The notes: a model not told the origin generated them from the sequence alone. Counted from the stretch's first letter, positions 52,058-60,475 are shown. The stretch: 64,000 nucleotides of DNA from an uncultured Croceitalea sp. (GCA_947499565.1 CANMOV010000003.1:186001-250000), one strand, 5' to 3'. Numbers and translations are program-made.

Positions 52058-52726
52058 ATGAAGTTCACAAAGGTTTTGGTTGCTGAAGATACCGATAGTA
52101 ATAATTTTGGTATTGTTGCTAAACTCAAAAATTTAGGAATCGACACCGTAGAGCATGCACAGTACTGCGACAATGCCCATCTTAAAATAAAAAAGGCACT
52201 ATTAGTTGGAGAACCTTATCAACTATTAGTAAGTGACCTATCATTTGATAATTCGAACCGTAAAAGCAAATTGAGTTCTGGAGAAGAATTGATTGAAGCC
52301 GCCAAAACAACTCAACCAAATTTAAAGGTTATTGTCTTTAGTGTTATAGACAAACAAACCATAATCAAAAATCTTCTGGACAACCTTAAAGTCAATGCTT
52401 ATGTCTGTAAAGGTCTTAACGGTCTTAACGAACTAGAAAAAGCTATTGAAAAGGTTTATCAAAACCAACAATTTACATGCCCTGTGGCTACCTCCGTTCT
52501 TAAGCAACAAAATGTCCTTGCACTAAATAAGTACGAGCAACAATTACTTCAATTATTGGCAACTGGCTACAAGCAAAATGAAATAAGCGAACATTTTAAG
52601 CTACATAAAATTGCGCCTAATAGTGTTCGTTCCATAGAAGCTCATATTAGCAAACTCAAAGATACTTTTGATGCTAAAACTACGCATCAGCTCGTATATA
52701 TGGTAACCAGTTTAGGTCTTCTCTAA
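52058..52726 (+). CDS. LuxR/NarL-type response regulator
   Basis: A 222-residue regulator: receiver with VLVAEDTDSNN and phospho-acceptor Asp60 (YQLLVSDLSFDN), then a helix-turn-helix (about 153-222: LNKYEQQLLQLLATGYKQNEISEHF). It is the partner of the TPR kinase immediately upstream. The run of small accessory genes beginning 85 nt downstream may be its target. Confidence 0.9.
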   Translation: MKFTKVLVAEDTDSNNFGIVAKLKNLGIDTVEHAQYCDNAHLKIKKALLVGEPYQLLVSDLSFDNSNRKSKLSSGEELIEAAKTTQPNLKVIVFSVIDKQTIIKNLLDNLKVNAYVCKGLNGLNELEKAIEKVYQNQQFTCPVATSVLKQQNVLALNKYEQQLLQLLATGYKQNEISEHFKLHKIAPNSVRSIEAHISKLKDTFDAKTTHQLVYMVTSLGLL

Positions 52727-52788
52727 TTTTTTTTACAATTATTTTTTATTGCTGTGGTTTTCCGCAAGGGTTTGGGTTGTAATCAATT

Positions 52789-52796
52789 TACGTTTG
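52789..52796 (+). promoter_or_regulatory. promoter -7 element of the small-protein cluster
   Basis: TACGTTTG matches TAnnTTTG exactly, 15 nt before the ATG of the first small gene. A TTTG (52771-52774) lies 14 nt upstream, slightly closer than usual for a -33 element. Confidence 0.5.
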
Positions 52797-52811
52797 TATC
52801 AAACATGGATT

Positions 52812-52937
52812 ATGAAAAAAAAGTTTAGAACTAGCATAAGATACATTAGCTCAATAACTGGAAAGTATGTTACTGAAGCATATGCTAAAAAAAATCCAAA
52901 AACAACAATCCGTCAGGTTGTCAAAATATACATATAA
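52812..52937 (+). CDS. conserved small basic protein (TGKYVT..A..NPKTT motif)
   Basis: A 41-residue basic protein: MKKKFRTSIRYISSITGKY followed by VTEAYAKKNPKTTIRQ. The motif TG-x-(Y/F)-V-x-x-x-x-A-x-(K/R)-x-P-x-TT belongs to a small-protein family found across many bacteria, often in accessory regions, without known function. The start at 52812 is preferred because the motif family begins here and a promoter element lies just upstream. Confidence 0.7.
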   Translation: MKKKFRTSIRYISSITGKYVTEAYAKKNPKTTIRQVVKIYI

Positions 52938-52953
52938 TACTTAAGATCAAATT

Positions 52954-53091
52954 ATGACTAAACAAAGAAAAACTAGTAAGAGCGCTGCATCTTCTGCATC
53001 AAAGGTCTTAAGAGACAAAAGAACAGGTAAAGACAGTAAAAAGGCGGCTGGAAGTGCATTGTCTCAAAGAGCGCCAAAAAAGAAAAAATAA
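52954..53091 (+). CDS. conserved small basic protein (SAASSASKVLRD motif)
   Basis: A 45-residue, lysine-rich protein: MTKQRKTSKSAASSASKVLR ... SAGSALSQ-type end (KKAAGSALSQRAPKKKK). The pattern is a known family of tiny proteins that recurs in diverse bacteria, frequently beside the TGKYV-type protein. No function is assigned. It lies 16 nt after that gene and 12 nt before the next. Confidence 0.65.
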   Translation: MTKQRKTSKSAASSASKVLRDKRTGKDSKKAAGSALSQRAPKKKK

Positions 53092-53103
53092 AAGTTATAA
53101 GTC

Positions 53104-53310
53104 ATGGCAAAGTACTATGTAAACAAAAACGCTCAAGCCAATGGAGACCACGAAGTTCATAAAACAAGTTGTTCTTGGTTGCCCGAAGTAAAAAATAGAA
53201 TCTACTTAGGGGAATTTAGTAGTTGTAAAGGAGCAGTAAGAGAAGCAAAAAATCATTACTCACAGGTAAATGGTTGTTATTACTGTTCTCGTGATTGCCA
53301 TTCGTCATAA
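53104..53310 (+). CDS. small Cys-His zinc-ribbon-like protein
   Basis: A 68-residue protein with the conserved layout H-K-x-x-C-x-x-LP ... YLG-x-F-x-S-C-x-x-AV-x-x-A ... VNGCYYCSRDCH. Five cysteines and several histidines suggest a small metal-binding domain. The family is widespread and uncharacterised. It is the third of three consecutive tiny genes. A related pattern occurs at the C terminus of the protein at 59212-60402. Confidence 0.75.
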   Translation: MAKYYVNKNAQANGDHEVHKTSCSWLPEVKNRIYLGEFSSCKGAVREAKNHYSQVNGCYYCSRDCHSS

Positions 53311-53321
53311 CAAAATCTGCA

Positions 53322-53852
53322 ATGAAAAAACTACTACTATTATTTGTGTTAATGTCTTTGATAAAACCATGTTTAAGTCAGGAAATAAAAGAAACGTTCA
53401 GTAATTCTGAATTATTCTCAACGCAATCTGGGACCCTAATCGAAAAAGAATTTATTGATATTGGAAATGTTGGTAAAACTGAAATTCAAATTTTAAAAAT
53501 TACTGATATGATTTCAGGAGAATCTATAAGCTCCTTGAGGATAACTAGAAAAATCAGAGATAGTTATTCAACCGATACCAAAATAGCCAATTTAGATTCG
53601 GATGAAATTGATGGTCTAATTAAATCCATCAAAGTTATCAAGGAGAGTGTGTTTGGCTCCGTTGCATCAAACTATACAGAAATTACTTTTAGAAGCAGAA
53701 GTGGGTTTCAAGCAGGCTGTTATAGGAGTAAAAATGATTGGCAAACATACTTACAAATGGAGAAGAACGATAGTAAATCTATGGTTTGGCTTAAAAAAGA
53801 CGAGTTCATTCAATTTCTCAAACTATTAGAAAATGCAAAAAGTAAAATTTAA
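53322..53852 (+). CDS. secreted protein of unknown function
   Basis: A 176-residue protein with a signal peptide (MKKLLLLFVLMSLIKPCLSQ). The ATG at 53322 is chosen for this reason over an upstream one at 53295 that overlaps the previous gene. The body is alternating beta/alpha (ISSLRITRKIRDSYS, EIDGLIKSIKVI, TEITFRSRSGFQAGCY). No family is recognised. It is followed directly by the DUF4177-like gene. Confidence 0.6.
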   Translation: MKKLLLLFVLMSLIKPCLSQEIKETFSNSELFSTQSGTLIEKEFIDIGNVGKTEIQILKITDMISGESISSLRITRKIRDSYSTDTKIANLDSDEIDGLIKSIKVIKESVFGSVASNYTEITFRSRSGFQAGCYRSKNDWQTYLQMEKNDSKSMVWLKKDEFIQFLKLLENAKSKI

Positions 53853-54083
53853 ATGGAATACAAAGTAGTACCATTTGTCGCATCAATAGACCAAAATAAA
53901 GGCACATCTACTGATGTTGCTGAACAATTGGAGGAACTAATCAACAAAGCCCAAGAACAAGGGTGGAAATATGTAAGATTAGAAAGTGTAACCACTTATG
54001 TACAAGCAGATAACGGATGTTTTGGAATAGGTGGTAGACCTGGCTATACAACAACAAAACAAATGATTGTCTTTCAAGGTTAG
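53853..54083 (+). CDS. DUF4177-like small protein
   Basis: A 76-residue protein: MEYKVVPFVA ... VAEQLEELINKAQEQGWKYV followed by RLESVTTYV and a Gly-rich CFGIGGRPGYTT segment. The layout YKVV ... LN-x-x-x-x-x-GWE-x-V matches DUF4177-type domains. It begins immediately after the preceding stop codon. Function unknown. Confidence 0.6.
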   Translation: MEYKVVPFVASIDQNKGTSTDVAEQLEELINKAQEQGWKYVRLESVTTYVQADNGCFGIGGRPGYTTTKQMIVFQG

Positions 54084-54086
54084 AAA

Positions 54087-54368
54087 ATGAAATTAATTCT
54101 ACTACTCATAATAAAAACATACTGGTTTTTAATTCCGAAATCAAAACGAAGGTGTTGCATTTTTAGAAAGACCTGTTCACAATTCGTTTTTGAAAAAACT
54201 AAAGAACATGGCTTTAATGAAGGATGGAAAGCTTTTTGGTTTAGATATAAAAATTGTAGATATGGGTATGTACTATTTAAAAATCCAATAGACAATACCG
54301 TTCAAATGATACTCCCTCAAGGACAAATAATTTCGGAAGAAGAAGTGTCGAAGAGTATCATAAAATAA
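54087..54368 (+). CDS. YidD-like protein
   Basis: A 93-residue protein resembling YidD, the membrane protein insertion efficiency factor: LLLIIKTYWFLIP-x-x-x-RRCCIFRKTCSQFVFEKTKEHGFNEGWKAFWFRYKNC follows the family order of a hydrophobic start, a Cys-rich (P-TCS-x-Y) motif, HG-x-x-x-G and a closing Arg/Cys. The canonical yidD lies next to rnpA. This copy in an accessory cluster is diverged and carries a C-terminal extension, so it may do something different. Confidence 0.65.
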   Translation: MKLILLLIIKTYWFLIPKSKRRCCIFRKTCSQFVFEKTKEHGFNEGWKAFWFRYKNCRYGYVLFKNPIDNTVQMILPQGQIISEEEVSKSIIK

Positions 54369-54375
54369 AAAAGAA

Positions 54376-54969
54376 ATGACAAACATATCGCTTACTGACT
54401 TCATGGAATTTGTTACAAAAACAGGCCCTACAAAATATACTAAAGTAAAGCAAATAAAAAGTCGGGATAAATACCATCCCGCCTTGGATTTTTGGAAACC
54501 TCTTAGAGATGCTATTATAGAGTTCCATACAGAAGAAAAGAATAGAACACATTTTGACAATCTATTACAATCGTTATCAGATAAAAATAAAGTTAAGTCC
54601 TATCCTGAGCTAGTAAATCGTTACAAATCTTTTCTAGGAAGAAAAACAATTAAATGGTTTACCCCTCCTAAAGGCGAGTGGAAACATAATGATTTAAGAA
54701 TAAAGCTTAACCCTGAATTGGGTTTAACAATAAACGATAAAAAATTCGCTATTAAACTCTATTTCAAATCTGAACAACTATCACAAATGAAAGTTGATTT
54801 AATAATTCTACTGCTAAATGAGAAATTAAAAAAACCCAAAGATGTCAATTTTGCAGTTCTTGATGTTAAGCATAAAAAATTCTTTTCTTCAACAAAACTA
54901 ACTGAATCTCATCTTTCATTGCTTGAGGGCGAAGCATTAAGCTTTATGCAGGTATGGATGGGATTTTAA
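54376..54969 (+). CDS. conserved protein of unknown function
   Basis: A 197-residue soluble protein with a recognisable conserved pattern: ISLTDFMEFVTKTG ... KYHPALDFWKPLRDAIIEFH ... YPELVNRYKSFLGRK ... WFTPPKGEW ... LNPELGL-x-INDKKFAIKLYFK. I recall this family in scattered bacteria but know no function for it. It lies 7 nt after the YidD-like gene, in the same run of genes. Confidence 0.65.
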   Translation: MTNISLTDFMEFVTKTGPTKYTKVKQIKSRDKYHPALDFWKPLRDAIIEFHTEEKNRTHFDNLLQSLSDKNKVKSYPELVNRYKSFLGRKTIKWFTPPKGEWKHNDLRIKLNPELGLTINDKKFAIKLYFKSEQLSQMKVDLIILLLNEKLKKPKDVNFAVLDVKHKKFFSSTKLTESHLSLLEGEALSFMQVWMGF

Positions 54970-54978
54970 TTTAAAAAA

Positions 54979-55347
54979 ATGAAATCTATTATTCTACATT
55001 CTTTGATAATTTTTCTCACTATTCAAAAAGTAAATGCTCAAGAAGTAAGTTGCGATGAATTACAAAAGTTTATTGAGCAAAAAGCATATCAAAAAAACTC
55101 ATTACATAGCTATATACTAAACTCTTCATGGTTGTATAAAGTTACTGCCTACGATTATGATTTTAAAATCTACGTTGTTGCAGAAATCAAAGAAAGTGAG
55201 TACAGCTATTCCACTAGGACTTATATTTTTTGTGGAATTCCATCACAGAACTGGAGCAATTTTGTTTATGGTGGATATGGTGATTCAGATTCTTACGGAG
55301 AAAGATTTCATAAATACATCTTAAACTACACCTGTAACTGTTACTAA
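54979..55347 (+). CDS. secreted Cys-containing small protein
   Basis: A 122-residue protein with a signal peptide (about 1-20, VNAQ) and a small domain that contains Cys25 and ends NYTCNCY, with a conserved-looking SSWLYKVTAYDYDFKIYVV segment. A disulfide-stabilised secreted protein is likely. No family is recognised with certainty. The 9-nt gaps on both sides point to co-transcription. Confidence 0.55.
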   Translation: MKSIILHSLIIFLTIQKVNAQEVSCDELQKFIEQKAYQKNSLHSYILNSSWLYKVTAYDYDFKIYVVAEIKESEYSYSTRTYIFCGIPSQNWSNFVYGGYGDSDSYGERFHKYILNYTCNCY

Positions 55348-55356
55348 AATAGAACC

Positions 55357-56403
55357 ATGGAACTACACAACCAGCTCAAAACCCTTTCTGAAAAAATAAA
55401 CCAATTAAAAGAAAAAATAGATACCGAAGAATCTACCAAACACGCTTTTGTATTGCCATTTATAACCATTTTAGGGTATGATACTTTTAACCCTACCGAA
55501 GTTGTACCTGAATTTACTGCAGATTTGGGTCTTAAAAAAGGAGAGAAAGTAGACTATGCCATCTTTCAGAATGAGCAACCTATCCTAATTATTGAGTGTA
55601 AAAACTGGAAGGAGAACCTTAATGCGCATAACTCACAATTATTTCGCTATTTCCATACCACCAAAACCCGATTCGCATTATTGACCAACGGCATTGAATA
55701 TCGATTTTTTACCGATTTGGAAGAAGCTAATAAAATGGACGAAAAACCATTTTTAGAATTCAACATTAATGGTCTTAAGGAGAACACTATCCAAGAAATA
55801 TCAAAATTCCATAAGTCCAATTTTGATATAGATAAGATTGTGGATAATGCTAGTTCGCTTAAATACACAAAAGAAATCAAGAAAGTTATTTCTGAAGAAT
55901 TACAAAATCCTTCTAGTGGTTTTGTTAGGCATTTTGCCAATAAGGTATACACTGGCCGGCTTACTGAAAAAGTGATGGGGGAATTTACCGATTTGGTAAG
56001 CAAGGCCTTTACCCAAACCATAAGCGAAAAGGTAAATGACCGTTTAAATGCTGCTTTAAACAAAGAAGCAGAAAAACAACAAGAGGAAATAGAGATCCCG
56101 CAAGAAACAAGTAAGATTGAAACCATAGAAGAAGAATTAGAAGGCTACCGTATCGTGGTTGCTATTTTAAGGCGTAAACTAGATATCAATAGAATTGTAC
56201 ATAGAGATACCCAATCCTATTTTGGAATTCTTTTAGATGGCAACAATAGAAAGCCCCTATGTAGACTTTACCTAAATAGCTCAAACAAATACCTTGCATT
56301 AATTGATGAAAACAAACGAGAGGTTAAAAAGCCTTTAGAATGTATTGATAACATTTATCAATTTGAAAAAGAGTTACTTAATACCGTTACTTATTATGAA
56401 TAA
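55357..56403 (+). CDS. HsdR_N-like PD-(D/E)XK nuclease
   Basis: A 348-residue protein whose first about 130 residues match the N-terminal nuclease domain of type I restriction enzymes: an EESTKHAFVLPFITILGY helix, then Asp66 (KVDYAIF) and Glu80-Lys82 (PILIIECKNW), the catalytic D-x13-E-x-K. A coiled-coil middle (about 215-265) and a C-terminal domain (about 270-348, REIN-type DIDRN) follow. There is no helicase, methylase or specificity gene nearby, so it is a stand-alone nuclease-like protein, a type often found in prophages and defence loci. It overlaps the next gene by 8 nt. Confidence 0.8.
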   Translation: MELHNQLKTLSEKINQLKEKIDTEESTKHAFVLPFITILGYDTFNPTEVVPEFTADLGLKKGEKVDYAIFQNEQPILIIECKNWKENLNAHNSQLFRYFHTTKTRFALLTNGIEYRFFTDLEEANKMDEKPFLEFNINGLKENTIQEISKFHKSNFDIDKIVDNASSLKYTKEIKKVISEELQNPSSGFVRHFANKVYTGRLTEKVMGEFTDLVSKAFTQTISEKVNDRLNAALNKEAEKQQEEIEIPQETSKIETIEEELEGYRIVVAILRRKLDINRIVHRDTQSYFGILLDGNNRKPLCRLYLNSSNKYLALIDENKREVKKPLECIDNIYQFEKELLNTVTYYE

Positions 56404-57001
56404 TAAAAGATGGGCTAGAGCTTTGTTCCTTTTAAATTTCATAAAGCATTTCCCAAAAATTATATTACGTTTTTTAGGTCTCCTTTTTCTGAGCAAAAAG
56501 CTGGTGTATAAAGATTTTAGACCTAATGTATCCTATTGTATTGAGGGAACTTTAAATCAACTCTTATGGAATATCGAAAATTCCATATTCATTACTTTAA
56601 ACAATTCCTCAAAACTATTTTTTGATTCGGGTCAATTACTTTTTCATGTATCAAAAAGTCAAACCGAGTTTCAACTTACTGCTTATGGCATAGGTAAAAA
56701 ACGTCAATTTAACACACAAATTAAAGTGATATGCATTGAAAAACTAGGCTTTGAAAATATAAATGCTAAAAGTCCCATTTTTAACTTCAAAAAACTTGTA
56801 GCATATCCAAATATCTCAATACAACATGTTAAAGTTTACTCCATTTACTTCCAAAAAGTATCAACGCCAAAACTACCTATAAAACCAAATATTGTATTAG
56901 ATAATTCTCATTTTTTAAAAAAGGAACTAGTACAGGTTTTACAAACCAAAACTATTAATTCAGTTCATCAACTCAAGTTATCGCTTTTAAAAAATCAATA
57001 A
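56396..57001 (+). CDS. protein of unknown function in the nuclease-DUF4407 unit
   Basis: A 201-residue basic protein with a hydrophobic N-terminal stretch (about 7-33, ALFLLNFIKHFPKIILRFLGLLFL). The ATG at 56396 gives an 8-nt overlap with the nuclease gene, typical of coupled genes, and is preferred over the upstream ATG at 56345. The body is strand-rich with a repeated K-V-x-x-I pattern. I do not recognise it. Confidence 0.55.
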   Translation: MNNKRWARALFLLNFIKHFPKIILRFLGLLFLSKKLVYKDFRPNVSYCIEGTLNQLLWNIENSIFITLNNSSKLFFDSGQLLFHVSKSQTEFQLTAYGIGKKRQFNTQIKVICIEKLGFENINAKSPIFNFKKLVAYPNISIQHVKVYSIYFQKVSTPKLPIKPNIVLDNSHFLKKELVQVLQTKTINSVHQLKLSLLKNQ

Positions 57002-57032
57002 AATATGACCCAACCATTTTTACACAACCGAT

Positions 57033-58250
57033 ATGGAAAGAGCTTATTATGAGAGTCCCAAACCAAGTAAAATCATGCAATTGTTATGGAAAGCTGCTGG
57101 TTCCGATGGTTACATACTGCGCAGAAGCACCTATTCTGACCAAGTAAAATATGCTTGTTTAGGCGGAATTGTTGTCGCTACAGGTTTTATGGCTGCTATT
57201 GCCGGTGGGTATGCCATATATACCATCTTTGAACCTAAAGGTTCCGCACTAGATGGTGCAACCCACGTTCCAACTGCTATAATGGCTTGTGTTTTTGGGG
57301 TAATTTGGGGGCTTATTATTTTTAATATTGACCGATTCATTGTAGCCGCAACAGGAAAAGGTGACGGAACAGAGGCTATAACATGGGGCGAATTTGTAAA
57401 CTCTATTCCTAGAATAATTATGGGGTTGGTCATTGCCATAACCATATCAAAACCTATGGAAATTCGAATGTTTAAATCAGAAATTGATGCGGAACTGCAC
57501 CAAGCCCAACTGGAAAAACGAAAAGTCTACGAGGAAAAAACCAAAGCTAATTACGAAGAACGTTTTAAAACTATAAATGAAGATATTACCAAAATAGATA
57601 CAGACAGAAAAGGTCTTATAGAGAGGATAAAGAAAGCAGAACAAGAATATACTTTACAATTACAAGGAAAATATGGCACCGCTGGAAATGGTCCTTTATC
57701 TAAAGCCTTAAAAGCTCAAATGGATAAATTGGAGCAGGATTTGGCAGTTTATGATGGCGAACATAAAGAAGAGTTAGAGCGGTTAACTACCAATAGACTA
57801 AACCTTACAACTGAGCTTGATAAAGAACTTGCCAAAAATGAGGAAGTAGCAAGTGGTTTGGACGGACTTTTAGAACGAATTAAACTAGCTCATAAAATTG
57901 CGGGAGCATGGATTACTTTTTTTATCACTCTTTTATTCGTAGTCATAGAATTGACCCCTATTTTCTTTAAAATGATGCTGATTAAAAGCCCATACGATTT
58001 TATTGGGGATAATATTAAAGAACTCATTAAGGCAGAAGAAGGCATCCAAATTAAGTATGATTATTATAAGGATAAGCAAGGTCAAGAAAGAAGCCTCATC
58101 ATAAGCCATAAAGCGAAACAAAAAATTGACGAGAAAATAGCTTTAATGAAGGCCCAAACGGAATTGAGCGATTACATCATTGAGCGCTGGAAAGAGAAAG
58201 AAAAGGAGAATATTGATGCCAATTTAAACAATTACATTTCTGAAGCGTAG
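57033..58250 (+). CDS. DUF4407 coiled-coil membrane protein
   Basis: A 405-residue protein of the DUF4407 family: three membrane segments in the first 150 residues (about 40-65, 80-105, 130-150, including IFNIDRFIVAATGKG), a coiled coil of about 130 residues (about 155-285), a fourth membrane segment (about 290-312, TFFITLLFVVIELTPIFFKMML) and a cytoplasmic tail. DUF4407 proteins are uncharacterised. It abuts the second, shorter DUF4407-like gene (stop/start at 58250/58251). Confidence 0.85.
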   Translation: MERAYYESPKPSKIMQLLWKAAGSDGYILRRSTYSDQVKYACLGGIVVATGFMAAIAGGYAIYTIFEPKGSALDGATHVPTAIMACVFGVIWGLIIFNIDRFIVAATGKGDGTEAITWGEFVNSIPRIIMGLVIAITISKPMEIRMFKSEIDAELHQAQLEKRKVYEEKTKANYEERFKTINEDITKIDTDRKGLIERIKKAEQEYTLQLQGKYGTAGNGPLSKALKAQMDKLEQDLAVYDGEHKEELERLTTNRLNLTTELDKELAKNEEVASGLDGLLERIKLAHKIAGAWITFFITLLFVVIELTPIFFKMMLIKSPYDFIGDNIKELIKAEEGIQIKYDYYKDKQGQERSLIISHKAKQKIDEKIALMKAQTELSDYIIERWKEKEKENIDANLNNYISEA

Positions 58251-59222
58251 ATGATAGTTGGTTCACCATACCGCCTTTTGTGGAAGTTAGCAGGTGAAGA
58301 TGCGCAACTTCTTCAAAAATGTACAAAAGGTATACAACTGCGGTTTGCTCTAAGTGGTATCATCCTCATACTATTATTTATTGCAGGGCTAATTTCGTAT
58401 CAGCATACCTTTTCTCAAATCTTTAATATTCCTAAGCTATCATGGCTTCTCGCCTTAATTTTTGTATTAATGATATTCAATATTTATAAATTGAATCTAG
58501 TCACCATCGCTGCCAAAACCAATAGAAAAGGGATTGGTTATTTTGTATCGGTTAGTTGTAGAATACTATTCATGTTGTTACTAGGGCTGTCGATAATAAA
58601 ACCATTGGAAACTCTGTATTTACAAGAGGAATTAACCATTGAACTTGGGCAATTAAAAAATAGGGAAATACAAATGGCTCAAAAAAATACAGCTAACTAT
58701 TTTGATGTTTCTATTACAGAGCAAAGTGAAAAAATTAATAATCTAAAAGAGCAAATAGAGGAAGGCAGAATTAAAATTAATAATGCAAAATTAGTTCAAT
58801 TGAATAATATAAAAAAACAGTTAATCAACGATAAGACAACAGCAATTATAAAAACGAAAAGATTAATTGAACGTTCACCCTATTTCGTTAGAGGCCTCTT
58901 ACTATTGAACAAAAAGCATTCTTGGACTTGGTATATTTCCATTGCCTTTCTTACTTTTTTTTTACTCCCATTCTCCTTAAAACATTTCACTCCATCTTCT
59001 AGCACCTATTCCAAAAGCTATATTGAATTAGAAAACAATATCATTTTAGAGGAATATGAAAGTTTTAAAAAGCAATATCCAACCCTGTTTAATAGAATAA
59101 CAGATGAAAAAATAACTTGGGAGGAACATTACAAAGACCCTCCATTTAATCAAATTAGGAAAACTATTGTAAGAAGCATAGGTGATGAAGAAGATTTTTT
59201 GAACCATTTATATGGGGTATAA
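58251..59222 (+). CDS. shortened DUF4407-like membrane protein
   Basis: A 323-residue protein with the same plan as its upstream neighbour: it starts LLWKLAGEDAQLLQKCTKG (compare LLWKAAGSDGYILRRST), has three early membrane segments, the family position IFNIYKLNLVT (compare IFNIDRFIVA, with the Asp-Arg lost), a shorter coiled coil (about 120-205) and a fourth membrane segment (about 222-240). It looks like a diverged duplicate that forms a heteromer. It starts 1 nt after the DUF4407 gene and overlaps the next gene by 11 nt. Confidence 0.75.
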   Translation: MIVGSPYRLLWKLAGEDAQLLQKCTKGIQLRFALSGIILILLFIAGLISYQHTFSQIFNIPKLSWLLALIFVLMIFNIYKLNLVTIAAKTNRKGIGYFVSVSCRILFMLLLGLSIIKPLETLYLQEELTIELGQLKNREIQMAQKNTANYFDVSITEQSEKINNLKEQIEEGRIKINNAKLVQLNNIKKQLINDKTTAIIKTKRLIERSPYFVRGLLLLNKKHSWTWYISIAFLTFFLLPFSLKHFTPSSSTYSKSYIELENNIILEEYESFKKQYPTLFNRITDEKITWEEHYKDPPFNQIRKTIVRSIGDEEDFLNHLYGV

Positions 59223-60402
59223 GACGACTACATTAACTAATAAAGTGTCTCATAAAATACATGTTACAGGGGATTTTATGGGGAAGTATTATGGAACGTT
59301 AAACCATAAAAAATCATTCTTAAACTCCAATTTCTATGATATCCATATTTATGATGGTGAAATCAGAAACCTAAAGAATGAAATTCAACATCCGGAAATT
59401 ATAAACGAAACTATATACAATGCTATATTATCTGAGGCATCATTAGCGCAAAAAAGCTTTGAAAATGTATTAGTTGATTTTGATAATGTAATTGGGGAAT
59501 TCGACAGTTTTACCTTAACAATAAAGAAACCAAAGCTACTTTCGGTAACTATTTCTGATGTTGTAAAAAAACCAAATCAAGCCTTTGGAACCATACACTG
59601 CAAAGTCAGTGGTTTTCTTTTAAAGTCAAGCATAGAAAAGAAGCGTGTTGACTTTGAAACTTGCGACCAATGTGGAAACATTTTAAAAGATTGTGATTGT
59701 GATGAGTTAGATGTGATTTTTGATGAGTTCCCAGTTGATAATTCTATCAATAATGATTCCATTTTTGGTGATAAATATGAACTTCCTTGGTGGAAAAATT
59801 ATGGTGGTTGGAATTGGAATATTTTTGACAGTTCAGGTTTTAGTTGTTTAGGACTTTTTGGGTTGTTTGTTGGAGTCATATTTTTGCTCTCACTTGGTCT
59901 TCCAGGATTCATTATAGGGCTAGCACTTATCTTGATTTTCAGTATTTCAAAACTATTTACATGGCGTTTACCCCATTTTAATTTTAGATTGAATTGGTTG
60001 ATTTATTCCCTAATAGGGTTACTCTTATTTGGTTTGTTGTTTACTAATTTTTGTACAGATAGACCTGTAATTTCCAATCCAAATAAAAATATCCCTAAAC
60101 AGACAACAAATAAATCTTTAGAGACTCAAAAGGAGGTTATAGTATCATCCCCTCAAGAAATACAATCAATACCAAAAGAAGAAATAATGAATGGACGAAG
60201 ACAAATACAAAGAGTTCCTGAAATAATGGCTGGTACGGTATTCGAAGAAGGTGAAGTATATATCTGTAACGGCCCTAATAGCAAACGCTATCACCTTAAC
60301 CCAAATTGTTCTGGGCTATCAAACTGTTCAACCAAAATCTATATGGTAAATGTACCTGTAGTGCAAAGGAAAGGAAGAACATTATGTGAGTTGGAAAAAT
60401 AA
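59212..60402 (+). CDS. membrane protein with zinc-ribbon-like termini
   Basis: A 396-residue protein. An N-terminal strand-rich domain (about 1-140) is followed by a CDQCGNILKDCDCDE zinc-ribbon-like motif (about 150-164), a Trp-rich stretch (WWKNYGGWNW), three or four membrane segments (about 207-282) and a periplasmic or cytosolic C-terminal domain containing YHLNPNCSGLSNC ... GRTLC. The last part resembles the small Cys-His family at 53104. It overlaps the DUF4407-like gene by 11 nt. The reading frame ends before the rpmA terminator. Confidence 0.65.
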   Translation: MGYKTTTLTNKVSHKIHVTGDFMGKYYGTLNHKKSFLNSNFYDIHIYDGEIRNLKNEIQHPEIINETIYNAILSEASLAQKSFENVLVDFDNVIGEFDSFTLTIKKPKLLSVTISDVVKKPNQAFGTIHCKVSGFLLKSSIEKKRVDFETCDQCGNILKDCDCDELDVIFDEFPVDNSINNDSIFGDKYELPWWKNYGGWNWNIFDSSGFSCLGLFGLFVGVIFLLSLGLPGFIIGLALILIFSISKLFTWRLPHFNFRLNWLIYSLIGLLLFGLLFTNFCTDRPVISNPNKNIPKQTTNKSLETQKEVIVSSPQEIQSIPKEEIMNGRRQIQRVPEIMAGTVFEEGEVYICNGPNSKRYHLNPNCSGLSNCSTKIYMVNVPVVQRKGRTLCELEK

Positions 60403-60427
60403 AACCATTTTCTACTTAAAAACAAAA

Positions 60428-60451
60428 AACCCCCACTAAAAAGTGAGGGTT
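60428..60451 (-). terminator. terminator of the rplU-rpmA operon
   Basis: AACCCTCACT / AGTGGGGGTT on the minus strand form a 10-bp stem (one U-G wobble) with a 4-nt loop and TTTTTTG following. It lies 24 nt after the rpmA stop and may also stop plus-strand transcripts. Confidence 0.8.
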
Positions 60452-60475
60452 TAATTGTTCTATAAGATGTGAAAT

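Noticed and set aside
55357-56403. A complete type I restriction-modification system
   Set aside because: Only the HsdR_N-like nuclease domain is present. There is no DEAD-type helicase in the protein and no hsdM or hsdS in the neighbourhood.
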